A stretch of 64,000 nt of DNA from contig CM048852.1 of NCBI GenBank assembly GCA_026545225.1, positions 15,274,146 through 15,338,145 of the forward strand, in the 5' to 3' direction. Shown in pieces: positions 1 through 12,374 of the stretch; position 1 is the first letter of the stretch; every line of letters begins with the position of its first letter. Both the position numbers and the translations under genes were made by a program. The notes under the pieces were generated by a model. That model was not told the DNA's origin and made no database searches. It worked only from the letters and a program-made list of their open reading frames with translations. The stretch is from Cornus controversa. Taxonomy: Eukaryota > Streptophyta > Magnoliopsida > Cornales > Cornaceae.

Positions 1-67
1 CGTTCTATTGTTAAGTGTGAAAATTTTTAATTGATATACTTTTTGAGTCACACTCACACACGAATCA
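1..67 (+). repeat. 3' end of the 5' LTR of element A
   Basis: These bases match the last part of the 3' LTR at about 9368-9434, both ending CACACGAATCA. The primer site begins a few bases later, so this is the 5' LTR. The rest lies outside the window. Confidence 0.9.
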
Positions 68-72
68 ATTTT

Positions 73-90
73 TGGTGTCGTTGCTGGGGA
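73..90 (+). other. Primer binding site, tRNA-Asp type (element A)
   Basis: TGGTGTCGTTGCTGGGGA is complementary, with a few mismatches, to the 3' end of plant tRNA-Asp(GUC), which ends CCCCGGCAACGGCGCCA. It starts about five bases after the LTR, as in the other Athila copies here. Confidence 0.85.
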
Positions 91-212
91 TTATCTATTT
101 GATTGATTGGATTTTACAGAATTAATTATAATTGGATTTTTAGTTTAGGAAATTTTTATATTTTATTTTTAATTTTGTTTTTGTTTCTTTTCAAGTGCTT
201 TTGGCTAATATA

Positions 213-2700
213 TGTAAGGTCGTCGTTCTGTAGCTGATCCTTTGATACCTCTTGATCCTGAGCCTGAACGTACTCTTAGACAACAGAGGAACATCCCCGT
301 TGATACCATTGTGCAAGAGGAAGCATTAATTGAAGACATGGCAGAAGAGAGGAATAACAACCTTGTTCCTAATGCTGATGGAGAAAGAGCTAGATTGCTT
401 AGGGACTACTATGTTCCTGAGACATATACCTCCCCAGCAGGTTTTCAACTGCCCAATGTCACAGCACAGAGTTATGAGATCAAGTCCAGCATTATTCAGA
501 TGCTGCCATCTTATTTTGGGCTGACTCAAGAAGACCCTTACAAGCATCTGGATGACTTCATTGAAGTGTGCTCAACTACCAAAATTCATAACTTCTCTGA
601 AGATGCTTTCAGAATGAGACTTTTTCCATTCTCTCTGAAAGACAAAGCAAAGTATTGGTTCAATTCTCTACCGGCTAGTTCTATCACGACTTGGACTCAG
701 ATGCAACATGAGTTTCTCAAGAAGTATTTTCCGATAGGGAAGACCAATCAGTTCAGACGTGCTATCACTGGTTTCTCCCAACATGAGGGGGAACAATTTT
801 ATGAGACATGGGAAAGCTTCAAGGACCTTCTTAGGAAGTGTCCCCATCTTCAAGTTCCTAAGTGGTAACTAGTGCAGAGTTTTCATGAAGGGCTCACAGA
901 AGCCAATAGACAGATGGTTGATGCGTCGTGTGGAGGTACTTTTATGTTGAAGAGTGAAGAAGAGGCATGGACCTTATTTGAAAATCTTAGTGACAACTCT
1001 CTACAACATATGTCCTCTACTCGTTCTAACAGACATGCCACTACAAGGAAAACTGATGGGATTTTTAAGGTTGGTGCTTCAGAAGCTATGCCAAATGATA
1101 TTGATTTAATTGCACAGAAGGTAGCAGCAATTATGGCTGCCAATCAAACTCCTTCTGCTTCAAATTATTCATTGCTAGGCCCTTGTGAATTTTGCTCTAG
1201 TCCTATGCATAATGTGAGAAATTGTCCTTCAATGGGGCAATTTTCTGATGTTCAACATGAGCAAGTCCAAGCTACATTCACTGGACCAATGAATCCTCCA
1301 CGAGGTAATACTTACAATCCCACGTAGAGGAATCATCCTGGTTTTTCTTACAGTAACCAAGGGGTAGCAATGCAACCATCATATCAACCTAGGACTTTTG
1401 TGCCTCAACAACAATATCAAACACAAAGTCCTATGGCCCAAAGAATTTCTGCTATTGAAGACAAGCTGACTCTTACCTTGTCCAAATTTGACAAGCTTGA
1501 TTCTCTTATAGAGACAGTGCAAGCTACTGCAGCAACAGTACAATCTACAGTTCAGCTAGTGCACTCGCATTCTCAATCTATTGCCAAACTGGAATCTCAG
1601 TTTGGACAGCTTGCTACTTCATTGAGTAGAAGAGAAGAAGGGAAGCTCTCTAGTCAACCAATTGCTAATCCAAGAGGGATGCAAGCTTCCACAAGCAACC
1701 CACACCATGAGCAAGTTCAAGCTATTACCACTTTGAGGAGTGGAAAAATAATTGATAATAAGGTGGGTGAGAAGAAAGAAGAAGAAAAAGTGACCACAAG
1801 TCCAAGTGCTGAAATTCCTTATGAGCCCAAGGCTCCTTTCCCACAACGTTTCCTTGAAGCATCTAAATTGGGAAAGCAAGGGGACAAGCTGTATGACATG
1901 ATGGAGGTGTTTCGACAAGTGAAGATTAATTTGCCACTCCTTGATGCCATCAAGCGAATTCCTCCTTATGCGAAATTTTTGAAGGACTTGTGCACTCAGA
2001 AAAGGCGTTCTAAAAGTCATGTGCCAAAGAAAGTGATGCTGCCACAACAAGTAAGTTCAATAATCCAGCAGTGTACTCCTCCCAAGTACAAAGATCCTGG
2101 TGCTCCAACTATCTCATGCATTATTGGGGAGCAACATGTGGATAAAACTCTTCTTGATTTGGGTGCAAGTGTGAATTTGCTACCCTATTCAGTCTACTTA
2201 CAATTGGGCTTGGGAGAATTGAAGCCTACCTCGGTGGTATTGCAATTTGCAGATAGATCAACAAAGCAACCCCGAGGAATCATAGAAGACGTGCTCATTA
2301 AAGTGGACAAGTTCTACTTTCCTGTTGATTTCATTGTAGTTGACACTGAGCCAGTTCATAATCCGAAGAGGCACATTCCAGTGATCCTTGGTCGACCTTT
2401 CTTAGCTACTGCTGATGCTTGCATAAATTGTAGGTCGGGGATCATGGATATTTCATTTGGCAACATGAATGTTAAGCTTAATATTTTCAATGCTATCCAA
2501 CACCCTCCAGATCAGAGTGATGTGTTCTGCATGGATGATATTGATGAATGTGTAGAGAAATTTGTTTCATCCTCTATATCTCGAAACTCCTTGGAGGTAT
2601 GTAGGTCTCTTTACAACCTTGAGAAAATTAATGATGAAGGGTTGTGCGAAGAGGTGCATTCTATGCTAGAAGTGGATGCTATTCAGAATACTCCACCTTA
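213..2700 (+). pseudogene. gag and protease region of Athila element A (broken)
   Basis: The N-terminal part reads like the Athila gag start (PLDPEPERTLRQQRN). The capsid-like retrotransposon gag domain follows at about 470-900 (RLFPFSLKDKAKYWFNSLP), then a zinc knuckle of the form C-x2-C-x4-H-x4-C near 1190-1230 (CEFCSSPMHNVRNCP). A heptad-like, probably coiled-coil stretch lies near 1440-1620. An aspartic protease domain with [12 protein letters not shown] lies near 2150-2190. The same order and similar residues occur in the intact gag-pol at 51023-56647. This is a fossil with a few breaks. Confidence 0.9.
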
Positions 2701-2739
2701 GAGAATTCCAATTGAGCCACTACGTTTTCTCTCTAGCAC

Positions 2740-4477
2740 TCCCCTAGTGCCTTCATTGGAGTTCCCTCCAGAATTAGAGTTGAAGCCTTTGCCTGACAAA
2801 TTGAAGTATGTATTTTTGGGGGCACAGAAAACTCTTCCTGTTATAATTGCATCTGATCTGACAGAAATTCAAGAAAAGAGCTTAGTAGAGGTTTTATATC
2901 AACATCGTGAAGCAATTGGATGGAGTGTTGCTGATCTTAAGGGCATTGATCCCTCGATTTGCATGCATAAAATTCATGTAGAAGAATGATGTAAGCCAAC
3001 TAGAGAGGTACAGAGGTGACTAAACCCCAACATGAAAGAGGTGGTAAAGAAAGAAGTTGTCAAGTTACTTGATGCAGGTATCATTTATCCAATTTTTGAC
3101 AGCACATGGGTGAGTCCAACACAAGTGGTTCCAAAGAAGTCTGGTCTTACCATTGTCCCTAACTCTATGAGAGAGCTTGTTCCACAACGTATTGCCACAG
3201 GTTGGCGTGTTTGCATTGATTACAGAAAGCTCAACTTTATGACAAAGAAGGATCACTTCCCTCTTCCATTCATTGATCAAATACTTGAAAGGTTAGCTGG
3301 GCAGTGCTATTATTGCTTTCTGGATGGCTACTCTGGTTATAACCAAGTGGCTATGGATCCAGAAGATCAAGAGAAGACTACTTTCACTTGTCCCTTTGGT
3401 ACTTTTGCTTATCGTCGTATGCCATTTGGATTATGTAACGCTCCGGCGACATTCCAGAGGTGTATGATGGCCATCTTTTCTGACATGGTGGAAAAATTCT
3501 TGGAGGTGTTTATGGATGACTTCTCTATTTTTGGATCATCCTTTGAACACTGTTTGAGCAATTTATCACTTGTGCTTCAAAGGTGCCGAGAACGGAATTT
3601 GGTACTTAGTTGGGAGAAGAGCCATTTCATGGTGAAAGAGGGTATTGTATTGGGCCATATTGTTTCAGAGAGAGGCATTGAAGTTGATAAAGTAAAGATC
3701 GACCTAATTGCAACTCTGCCTCATCCAACTTCAGTAAGGCAAGTTCGATCTTTCTTAGGCCATGCTGGGTTCTATAGAAGATTTATCAAGGATTTCAGTA
3801 AAGTTGCTCGACCATTATGCCATTTATTATCTAAAGATGTTCCCTTTATCTTTGATGAAGATTGTGTGCAAGCTTTTGAAAAGCTTCGGTCTCTGTTATC
3901 CTCTGCACCAATTATACAATCGCCAAAATGGGCTCTACCTTTTGAAATCATGTGTGATGCCTCTGATTATGCAGTGGGAGCAGTGTTGGGACAGAGAGAA
4001 AAGAAATGACCACATGTCATCTATTACGCTAGTAAGACTCTCTCTGATGCCCAACTCAATTATACAACCACAGAGAAAGAGCTTCTAGCTGTAGTGTTTG
4101 CCTTGGACAAGTTTCGTTCTTATTTATTGGGGTCCAAGGTAGTTGTCTACTCTGATCATGCAGCATTGAGACATTTATTGGCAAAGAAAGAGACCAAATC
4201 GCGTCTAATTCGATGGATTTTATTGTTATAAGAATTCAATTTGGAGATAAAAGACAAAAAGGGGACTGAGAATGTGGTTGTAGATCATTTATCTCAGATT
4301 GAGTTTGAGCCGGTGATCGATGCATTACCTATTCGAGACTCATTCCCGGATGATCAATTGTTTGGAATTGGTTTGATGAAAGTAAATGGCCAAAGGTTGA
4401 AGCATTGTGTGGAAGGATTTGTGCCAAGAAGAGACGTAGAGTCCGTTGACTTGACGGACCCCGTCTATCCAACTTAA
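2740..4477 (+). pseudogene. Reverse transcriptase and RNase H region of Athila element A (broken)
   Basis: The RT domain occupies about 3030-3700, with [24 protein letters not shown]-like, [11 protein letters not shown] and the catalytic-box equivalent VFMDDF. The Ty3/gypsy RNase H follows at about 3940-4300, with [15 protein letters not shown] and [11 protein letters not shown]. The region ends in the pol C-terminal signature [10 protein letters not shown] and LTDPVYPT, which matches the end of the intact gag-pol at 56640. No integrase motifs were recognised. Several breaks; fossil. Confidence 0.9.
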
Positions 4478-4699
4478 TCCCTTCGGAGAGTTGATCGTCT
4501 CCTATGGACGTTAAATTGTAGGTTCTGTCTTTGATTTTAATTTTTAATTTTAGTTTTCTTAAGTTTTTCTTTGATTCTAGTTGCGTTTTAATGTTTTTTC
4601 TTTGAGTTTTTGATGTATAAGTTGCTTCCGGAGGATGCCAAGAGGTGTACCGAGATATTTGGACTCAAGACGGGTGAAAAATCGTGCTCTCGGTCGACC

Positions 4700-4835
4700 T
4701 TGGGCGATGGAGACTCAAATTCGATCGCCCCAGCCAAGGGGGATCGATCGCCCCATGAGAATTCTTGAAGATCCCCACCAGCAGGTGGGCGATCGATCGC
4801 CCACTCCAAGGGGGATCAATCGCCCAAGGGTATAG
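4700..4835. repeat. Cluster of CGATCGATCG-centred palindromes after pol (element A)
   Basis: About four copies of a palindromic box lie between the end of pol and the env-like leader. The clearest is GTGGGCGATCGATCGCCCAC at 4785-4804, a perfect 20-base palindrome. Others have the forms GGGGGATCGATCGCCCC and GGGGGATCAATCGCCC. The same kind of cluster lies at 14386-14550 in element C and at 56818-57200 in element G, where the outer arms differ. A TATA-like box follows about 25-55 bases after the last copies. Confidence 0.85.
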
Positions 4836-4858
4836 AGGGGCTGGCCGGAAGTTTGCTC

Positions 4859-5275
4859 TATAAATGGACTCTTTATCCTATTTGGTTGCTACTACTTGCA
4901 TCTTCTACCTCTTTGAACTCCAATTCAAGTCCTACTTCAACCGGAAGATTATTTTCTTCAATTGGTGAGTATTAAACAAGAATTCAACATTGATAATCAT
5001 CAACTTCAACATCAAATTGGATCAAAAATCACTAGTTCTCAAAGGAAGCTCTCACTTTTTCAAGTTCAACATCAAAGTAAGTGAAGTTTTTCTTTGAAGA
5101 AATTGTTCAAATCTTTTTGAGGACTTTTAAAGACCAAGTTTGGGGGATCAATTTGGTGTATTCACTTGTTCAATTTGGGTGGAAAAATTGCCGAAAAGAG
5201 GAGGTTGAAGGTTACAAAAGAATTGTGCACACCAAGTGTTCGATTTAATTCCTCAACCACACTTTTTCTACTTCT
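4859..5275 (+). promoter_or_regulatory. Candidate internal promoter and leader of the env-like gene (element A)
   Basis: TATAAAT at 4859-4865 follows the palindrome cluster. It is followed by a pyrimidine-rich leader and a possible splice donor (GG-GTGAGT, GT at 4965), and then by the env-like start near 5276. An AAGTTTGGGGGAT tract lies near 5138. Element G has the same layout (TATTTAAA at 57231, donor at 57460). Transcription from here is inference. Athila relatives are otherwise thought to express this ORF by splicing. Confidence 0.45.
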
Positions 5276-6499
5276 ATGGCACCAAAGAGAGCAAGTCACC
5301 AAGGTGCTTCAAGTTCACGTAATCCTCGCCGAGCGAGGCATGATCCGACCACAGGTTCTTCACGATCTCGCCGAGAAGGTATTCAAGAGAGATGGCATCC
5401 AAGGGCTTTGAACTTTGAAACCACGTTTGATATAGCCGAACTCTATGGTATATTTCCCGAGACACGATGGGGGATTTCCGACATTCGTCATCGTCGGTCG
5501 GCATCCATTTTTGTTCCACTCTCGTCTACTATTTACCCGAGGCTTGTCAAGGTATTTTATTAGAACTTAATGCCGACACTTGATGAGCGGGATGTGCTTA
5601 CTTCTTCAGTAGATGGAACAATAGTTCGAGTGGACATGTCATCCATTGCCATTGCCATGGGTTGTCCTCATGAGTGCCCAGATGATTTATCTCATATCTA
5701 TACTCCTCTACCCGACGATTTGTCAGTGGGTAATTTGGTTGCATGTTTGTGTGCTAATCAGTTTTCCGGGCTAAAAAGAAATGCAGCTTCCAAGTCTTCA
5801 ATGCCAAATCATTTATGGTTCCTTGACGCTGTTCTACTCAAGAATGTATGTCCAATTGGACATAAAACCGAGAGACGTCAAGAGTTCCTTCGATCATTAT
5901 ATGCCATACATTTTGGGCATTGGCTGTCATTCCCACAGATTGTTTGGGGCCAAATGGAGAAGTTCTATTCCAAGGTTGTAGCCAAGGCACCAGACAGTGC
6001 AAGTGACTGGGAGTTTCCATTTCCTACTATTATTCACCAGTTGCTTGTGGCACAAGGGTATGCAGTCTATGAGGACGAGCTTGCCTTTCCACGTGATCTT
6101 CATTATGGCATGCATGACTGAAATTTGAGCCGATCTCATATGCACCAGAGAGTCATAGCGGCGCCTGGTGAGGTATCTCGGTTGGCCCAGGGAGAAAAGC
6201 ATATAGATATACCACCACCGGTGGAAGATCCTGAGGAGATGGAGGCAGAGGAAGAGGAGGTGCATGCACATGCTGGTGGCCATGATTATCAGTATTTAGA
6301 GGGGCAGATTGCTAGGTTGACAGCCCAGTTTGGTACCCTACAGACAGAGGTCTCCACACAGTTTGGAGCAATGAGGACAGAGATGGCGGATCACTTCCGT
6401 GATACTCGCCAAGAGCAACTAGAGATGAGGAGGATGCTGCGTGCACTGATGCGCCAGGCGAACTTGGATCCAGATGCTCAGTCACTACCACATCCTTGA
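5276..6499 (+). pseudogene. Athila env-like ORF (putative plant transposon protein type), element A, broken
   Basis: The product starts with a basic, serine-rich stretch (MAPKRASHQGASSSRNPRRA). A globular domain follows (DIAELYGIFPETRWGISD, then PNHLWFLDAVLLKNVCPIGHKTERRQEFLR). It ends in an acidic stretch (EEMEAEEEEVHAHAG) and a C-terminal coiled-coil-like segment (QIARLTAQFGTLQTEVSTQFGAM). This is the post-pol protein of Athila-lineage elements, called env-like by position; I saw no convincing signal peptide or fusion peptide. Related sequence is at 57864-59087 (G) and, on the minus strand, at 22730-23370 (E). Few breaks. Confidence 0.75.
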
Positions 6500-8146
6500 C
6501 AGAAGGTAACTATCTTTTGTATTATTTTTAGTTTTTATTTTATTTTTATTATTTTTTATTCTATTTTTCTTTCTGTAGTTAGATTTTTATTATTGAAGAA
6601 AAAAAGAGAAAAAAAATATTTTATTTTTTTTTAGGATTTTTCTCTTTCATATTTATTTTCACCCATACTATTTCACTTGATCTTTGGGGTATAGTGGTTT
6701 GTTTTGACAGGTTTTAACATCCAAGTTTGGGGGTGTGCTTTCATTGCCGTCATGCTAGTGGTGTACTCTATTTTCTTTCCACTACTCCGAATTTATGGTA
6801 ACATCGTTCTTACTCTTCTCTTTGTTTTGATTGATAGTACATTGAGGACAATGTACAGTTTATGTTTGGGGGTGAGGCGATGCCTATTTTTGTGCTTTAT
6901 TGCATATGGGGGAGATTTGTGTGAAATTCTTTTTGTATTAGGATTTTATTTTATTTTATTTTCTTAGTTTGTTTATTTTATTTTATTTTTTTTTGTTTTT
7001 AGATAGAATGCTTTGACATTATTCAAAGGATTAATACCTTATGTAGGTGCATAACTTGCAATTTTTGAGTATGTTTTAAATTCTTGAAAACTATGGTTTG
7101 AATTATGTGGTTTTAATCATGGTTTTCAATAACATGTTTTGGAGTGATTAGTTTTAGTTTCCTTACATGCATAAACACACTAGCATAGTCTTATGGGGTA
7201 TAAACTGTGGTTTTGAGTTATAAAGTTACATATGCTTGATATTAATTAGTATCTCTTAAGAATGAGTACCGATAATGTGTTTTACTTGACTTCAATGAAA
7301 AGAAAAAAAAAAGAGATGGAAAAGAAAAAAAGTGATGAATAAGCAAATCAATTTGATCCTTTTCATGAGTAACCGGGCCTCTATGCCTCAGGAAGCACGG
7401 AGTGTTCGCGTCAAAAGTGAAAGGGTGAGAAAAGATGAGCATTGGTAGTTTTGATTTGTGGCCTGATTGATTCGAGTAATTAGGTTCTTCGGGGTATCTT
7501 AAAGCCTAGTGCCCTAAAGCCATCTGGTTTGGGAGTCACTGACTGAAAGCTTGCTACATGGATCTTTCAGAAAGCTTAATAGATCAAGACATTGCACAAC
7601 CAATAAAGCAATGAAAAAAAAAGAAGTGAAAAAAAAGTGAAAAAGTCATGTATTCATGTTTGGAAGTATGATTTCAATAAGGGGAGCTAGTGAGTTAAAA
7701 GGGTATGTGTCTTAATATATTTAGAGCTCAGTTATGCTACATAAGATGATTGCTAGTTCACTTTACACGAGGGAATTAGAGTTGATTATTTTGAAATATG
7801 TTGATGTGAATTATGTGTAGGGACCATTGATTTGAATTATGGAATTTGAAAGTTTGAAATTATTCTTAAATGCAAGTTTGTAACTATATATTGTAATCTT
7901 CTTCTTAAATTAATGTTAAAACAGAAATTTGAATGTTTGTGGGTAACATTTCTGGAAACCCTCACGAGACTATACTCGTCCACTAGGGGGAACCTAGGGG
8001 TTTAAAGGCTTGTTGCATATACTAAATGCAATCGTTTCTCCCACGAAAGTGGAGTTGGGTAGTTTAGTTAGTGTTTAGTAGTTTCTTTGTTTTAATTTTG
8101 TTTTATTCTATTGCTAAGGGACTAGAAATATGTAAGTTTGGGGGTG
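6500..8146 (+). other. 3' noncoding region of element A with hairpin and GTTTGGGGGTG modules
   Basis: This AT-rich region lies between the env-like ORF and the 3' LTR. It holds GTTTGGGGGTG tracts near 6725 and 6866 and the polypurine tract at 8134-8146. A perfect 8-bp hairpin, GTACATTGAGGACAATGTAC, lies at 6837-6856. A second hairpin (arms TATTGCTA and TAGAAATA, one mismatch) lies at 8109-8130. A block at about 7350-7600 (CGGGCCTCTATGCCTCA, then CTGGTTTGGGAGTCACTG) is recognisable also in C, E and G. No coding region is supported. Confidence 0.8.
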
Positions 8147-9434
8147 TGATAGGCGTTGAATGTTACGCATTGTAGCCTCTGTTGCTTAAGAAGGTTTCGG
8201 GCCTGAAGCCCAAATCTGCGCATAATACAGTCTTAATCCCATTTTGGAAAATGGACCAGAAGTCTTATTTTCGAGCCTCAAATCGACATTATTTTCGCTA
8301 AGGGTTGAACGAAATTTGATTCTGCACACTTTTGTATTTCACGAAAATTCCGTAAATCGGACTTCTAGTGGGTCAAAAGTTGGGCCGAAGTCAGCAGGAA
8401 AAACCCACCTAATTAGTGCTGCGGGAAACCCTAATTTATTCCTAATTGGATTAGGACTTTGGTGTATTCTCTTGGGGGATAGAGAGAGATTGGAGAGTCT
8501 GAGAGGGCTGAGAAGAGAACACAGAGATTGGAGAGTCTGAGAGGGCTGAGAAGAGAATAGAAACATATTTGCAGAGCCATTGGAGAACGAAGTCATACGC
8601 GTAATTCAGAAAGATGATGTCTTCTTCCTCAACAGTTGAAGCTTCTTCTTCTACCATGAGCGGCTAGTTCATCCACTAGGGTTTTGATGTAGCCCTAACA
8701 AAACATCAATGGTTTTGATTGTTTTAATTATTGGGGACCTTTATATACATGCATAGATTGTGTAATTCAGAGGATTCTTATTATAGAATTGAGCAATAAA
8801 AGTCTTGTAAATTCAATCTCAATAATTTCTTATCTTGTCTTAGATATTTAGTTGTTGTTATTGAACTCAATCTCTCTTGTTTTCTGTGATCATGAGAGAG
8901 ATTATTACACAATGGTAATCACTGAATATATTGTTATGAGCTTTGATGGATTATGCCTAGAGAAGATGAACCATACTGCACCCTAGATTAGAGTAGTTAG
9001 GCAGATGGCCCATGCCAATCGAAGATAGTCCATGGCTTAGCCTTAATCATATGTTATCTTCTTGACGGATGAAGGTGAGCTTGTAGCCACCGACACCATT
9101 TATGCATGATGTAATTCCCCATAGTTGATTCAATTGACCATTGATTGTGGAGTTAGTGGTGAAGTCAAACACCTTAGATTTCTCTCATACTATCTTCATT
9201 ATCTGTTTACCTTTGATTTATTTTATTTTACTTTTTCATTAATTTAGTTTAAAAATCAGAATTCTTTTCTTATAAATTTAGTTAGAATTAATTCAGTATT
9301 CCAACTCATCAGACCATAATCCCTGAGGTACGATACCCCTTTCGATAGCCCTATTCTGCAAGAAATTCATTCTATTGCGAAGTGTGGAAAATTTTAATTG
9401 ATATACTTTTTGAGTCACACTCACACACGAATCA
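8147..9434 (+). repeat. 3' LTR of Athila element A
   Basis: The LTR starts TGATAGGCGTTGAATG just after the polypurine tract and ends CACACGAATCA, giving TG...CA ends and about 1288 bp. The flank CTTAC follows. The partner duplication would lie upstream of the window. Confidence 0.92.
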
Positions 9435-10966
9435 CTTACACCGTGCTCAGCATAGAAATTCTGGAAAAGTTGGTTGTCAAACTGCTTTGCGTTATCCGTG
9501 ATAATGGCCCTCGAGACACCAAATCTGCATATGATTGATTTTTACACGAAATTGATGACATTCTTTTCCCCAACTGTAGCTAAGGGCTCGACTTCCACCC
9601 ATTTGGTGAAGTAGTCAATTGCTACAATTGTAAATTTTGTCTGCCCTTTTCCCATGGGTAAAGGGCCGACGAAATCCATTTACCCCTGGGCGAAGGGCCA
9701 CAGGGCCACGATTGGGTCAACTCTTCCGGAGGCTGCCTTGGGACATTGGCGAAACGCTGGCACTTTCGCACCTCTTAACAAAGTCCAGTGCGTCCTACTG
9801 TATAGAGGGCCAATAGTACCCTGCCTGATGGCTTTATAAGCCAAGGACCTGTCTCCCGCATGGTTTCTGCATTCCCCTTCATGGATTTCCCTCATGACAT
9901 GCTGGGCTTCTTCTGTCGACACGCATCGTAGGTATGGCAAGGAGACTCCCCTTTTGTAGAGGATTCCATCGATCAAGGTATACCTAGACGCTTTGATCCT
10001 TATTCTGTGTGCCTCTAACTTGTCAAATGGTAGCTCACCATTCCTTATGTATCTGACAATCAGATCTGCCCTTTCTATGCCCTGGGTGACTTGGTTCACC
10101 TTGCATAGTGTAGCTTCTGTTATACTCAGGTGGTCCATGCGCTCTATAAGTACCCCCTTGGATGGCCTCTTGTGCTGTAGCCAATTAAACAAGAGCATCT
10201 GCGTTAGAATTTTCATTGCAGGGGACCCGTGTGATGGAAAATTTTTGGAAGTGGGTAACTAGCTTTTGTACTTTTTGTAAGTAAGATTTCATTCTTGTTC
10301 CCTTTGCTTCGTATTTCGCATGAACCTGCCGGGCAACTAGCTAGGAATCAGTATAGGCTTTGAGCTGCTGTATCTTAAGAACATTAGCTAGTTTTAACCC
10401 TGCAATCAAAGCTTCATACTCAATAAGGGCATACTTGAACGTTTCCCCTGCTGGAGATTTGATCAATATCCCTACGTTGCTGGCCTGTGCATTCGACGAT
10501 CCATGCACAAATAATTGCCACGTGCAATCTGGGTCCATTAGGTCCTCCCTGTTCTGTTGGACTGGGCCTTCCACCTCTTCTTGCAGAACCAACTGTCTTT
10601 CCAGGGAATATGTAAATTGAACTATAAAATCTACCAATATTTGACCTTTGATCGCTAATCTCGGCTTGTACTGGATATCAAATTCTCTTAATTCCATGGA
10701 CCACTTCACACATCCAGAGGTGTCGGGCTTGAAGAGGACTTTCCGGAGTGGTTAATCAGTTAGTACCACAATAGTGTGCGTTTGGAAGTATAGCCTAAGT
10801 TTCTTGGCTATCGTAACCAAGGCGAATGCCAGCTTCTCTATCGAGGGATACCTTTCTTCTGCCCCCCGGAGCACCTTGCTGGTATAATAAACTGGCCTTT
10901 GCATTCCATCCTCTTCCCACACTATCATAGAGCTGTCTGCCACAAGGGAGACAGCCAAGTATAAGT
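9435..10966 (-). mobile_element. Tat-type Ty3/gypsy remnant B: RNase H, second RNase H, integrase
   Basis: Read on the minus strand, the order is a first RNase H (EEDGMQRPVYYTSKVLRGAE near 10930-10860) and a linker (REFDIQYKPRLAIKGQILVDF near 10690-10620). A second, plant-type RNase H follows (WQLFVHGSSNAQASNVGIL, YEALIAGLKLAN). Next are the integrase zinc-binding part (EIHEGECRNHAGDRSLAYKA near 9890-9830) and the start of the integrase core. A second RNase H before integrase is a hallmark of the Tat lineage. The piece is bounded on both sides by Athila LTR ends: element A on the left and chain C-E on the right. Broken; fossil. Confidence 0.88.
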
Positions 10967-12374
10967 TGATTCGTGTGTGAGTGCGTCTCAATTAAAATTA
11001 CCACACTTCGTAATAGAACGAATTCCTTGTAGAATAGGGCTATCGAAAGGGGTGTCGAACCTCAGGGAATGTGGTCTGATTGAGTTAAATTGCTAGGACT
11101 AATTCTAATTAAATTTAAAAGAAATAAGTTGATGATTTTTATATCTAAATTATCTAATGAAGCAATTGAACAAAAGCAAGAAAACCTATTGAGTGTAGAG
11201 AATATAAGATAAATCTAGGGTTCTTGATTTCACCACTAACTTCACAATCAATGGTGAATTGAACTAACTATGGGGAATCATATCACGCATAAGTGGTGTC
11301 GGTGGCTACAAGCTCACCTTCATCCGTCAAGAAGATAACATATGATTAAGGCTAAGTCATGGACTATCTTCGATTGGCATGGGCCATCTGCCTAACTACT
11401 GTACTCTAGGGTGCAGTATGGTTCATCTTCTCTAGGCATAATCCATCAAAACTTTTAATGATATATTCAATGAAAACCATTGTGTAATAATCACTCTCAT
11501 GATCACAGAAAACAAGAGGGACGAGTTCAATAACAACAATCAAGTATCTAAGACAAGATAGGAAATCATTGAAACTGAATTTATAAGACTTTTATTGCTC
11601 AATTCTATAAGAAGAATCTTCTAAATCACACAATCTATGAATGAATACAAAAATAACCAATAATTAGAACAATCAAACCAGTGATGTTTAGTTAGGGCTA
11701 CATCGTGGCTGAACTAGCCGCTCATGATACGCCTTGTTCTCCAATGATTTTTCACTCCAAAAGCTCTTCAAAGCTGCTGTAAAGCCTCCTTAATACAGCC
11801 CCAATTCATCACTTTTAATAGCCAAGAGAATATGAAGAGTCCCCACCTAATTAGGATACAATTAGGGTTTCCCGTAGCCCCTAATCAGGTGGGTTTTTCT
11901 GCTGACTTTCAGCCCAGAGTTTGACCCAGTAAAAGTCCGATTCACGAAATTTACATGAAATACAAAAGTGTCCATAATCGAATTTCATTCAACCTTTAAG
12001 AGAATTGAGTCAATTTGACGCTCGAAAATAAGAGTTATAGGCCATTTTCCAAAACGGGATTAAAACTGTATTACGCGCAGAATTGGATTTCAACCCGAAA
12101 TACCCTTCAGCAGTTATAAATCTCTTGGACCTCGTCCTTGGGCTGATTTGAGTTAAAATATGGAGTTGAATGGATCCCTTTGATGTAAGCTTCATCTAAC
12201 CTTCTTGGATGTCATCGTTAAAAGCCCAAAATCATGGTTTTAACTGAAATAATCATTAAGGCCCTGAAAATACAGAAAATACTAAAACGAAGTAAAATAA
12301 CAAAATAATCTATCACTACGAGAATAAAATATACAAGTTAAGAGGCTAAAATGATCAACATTCAATGCCGATCA
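10967..12374 (-). repeat. 3' LTR of Athila copy C
   Basis: The LTR is about 1408 bp. On the minus strand it begins TGATCGGCATTGAATG, next to the polypurine tract at 12375-12387, and ends CACACGAATCA. By eye it differs from the shared stretch of the 5' LTR at 16949-17668 by about 4-5%. Confidence 0.9.

Larger units (their letters stand above)
1..9434 (+). mobile_element. Athila-type Ty3/gypsy LTR retrotransposon A (5' LTR cut by window edge)
   Basis: The window opens in the last 67 bases of a 5' LTR. A tRNA-Asp primer site, gag, protease, reverse transcriptase and RNase H regions, a palindrome-rich spacer, an env-like region, a long 3' noncoding part, a polypurine tract and a complete 3' LTR follow. 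The lineage is assigned from the protease motif [12 protein letters not shown], the RT motifs [11 protein letters not shown] and [17 protein letters not shown], and the env-like ORF after pol, all typical of the plant Athila lineage. The copy is broken, with roughly half a dozen or more coding breaks, and no integrase was recognised, so it would need another copy for mobility. It lies inside a minus-strand Tat element whose sequence resumes at 9435. It belongs to the same subfamily as the minus-strand copies at 10967-24410. Confidence 0.93.
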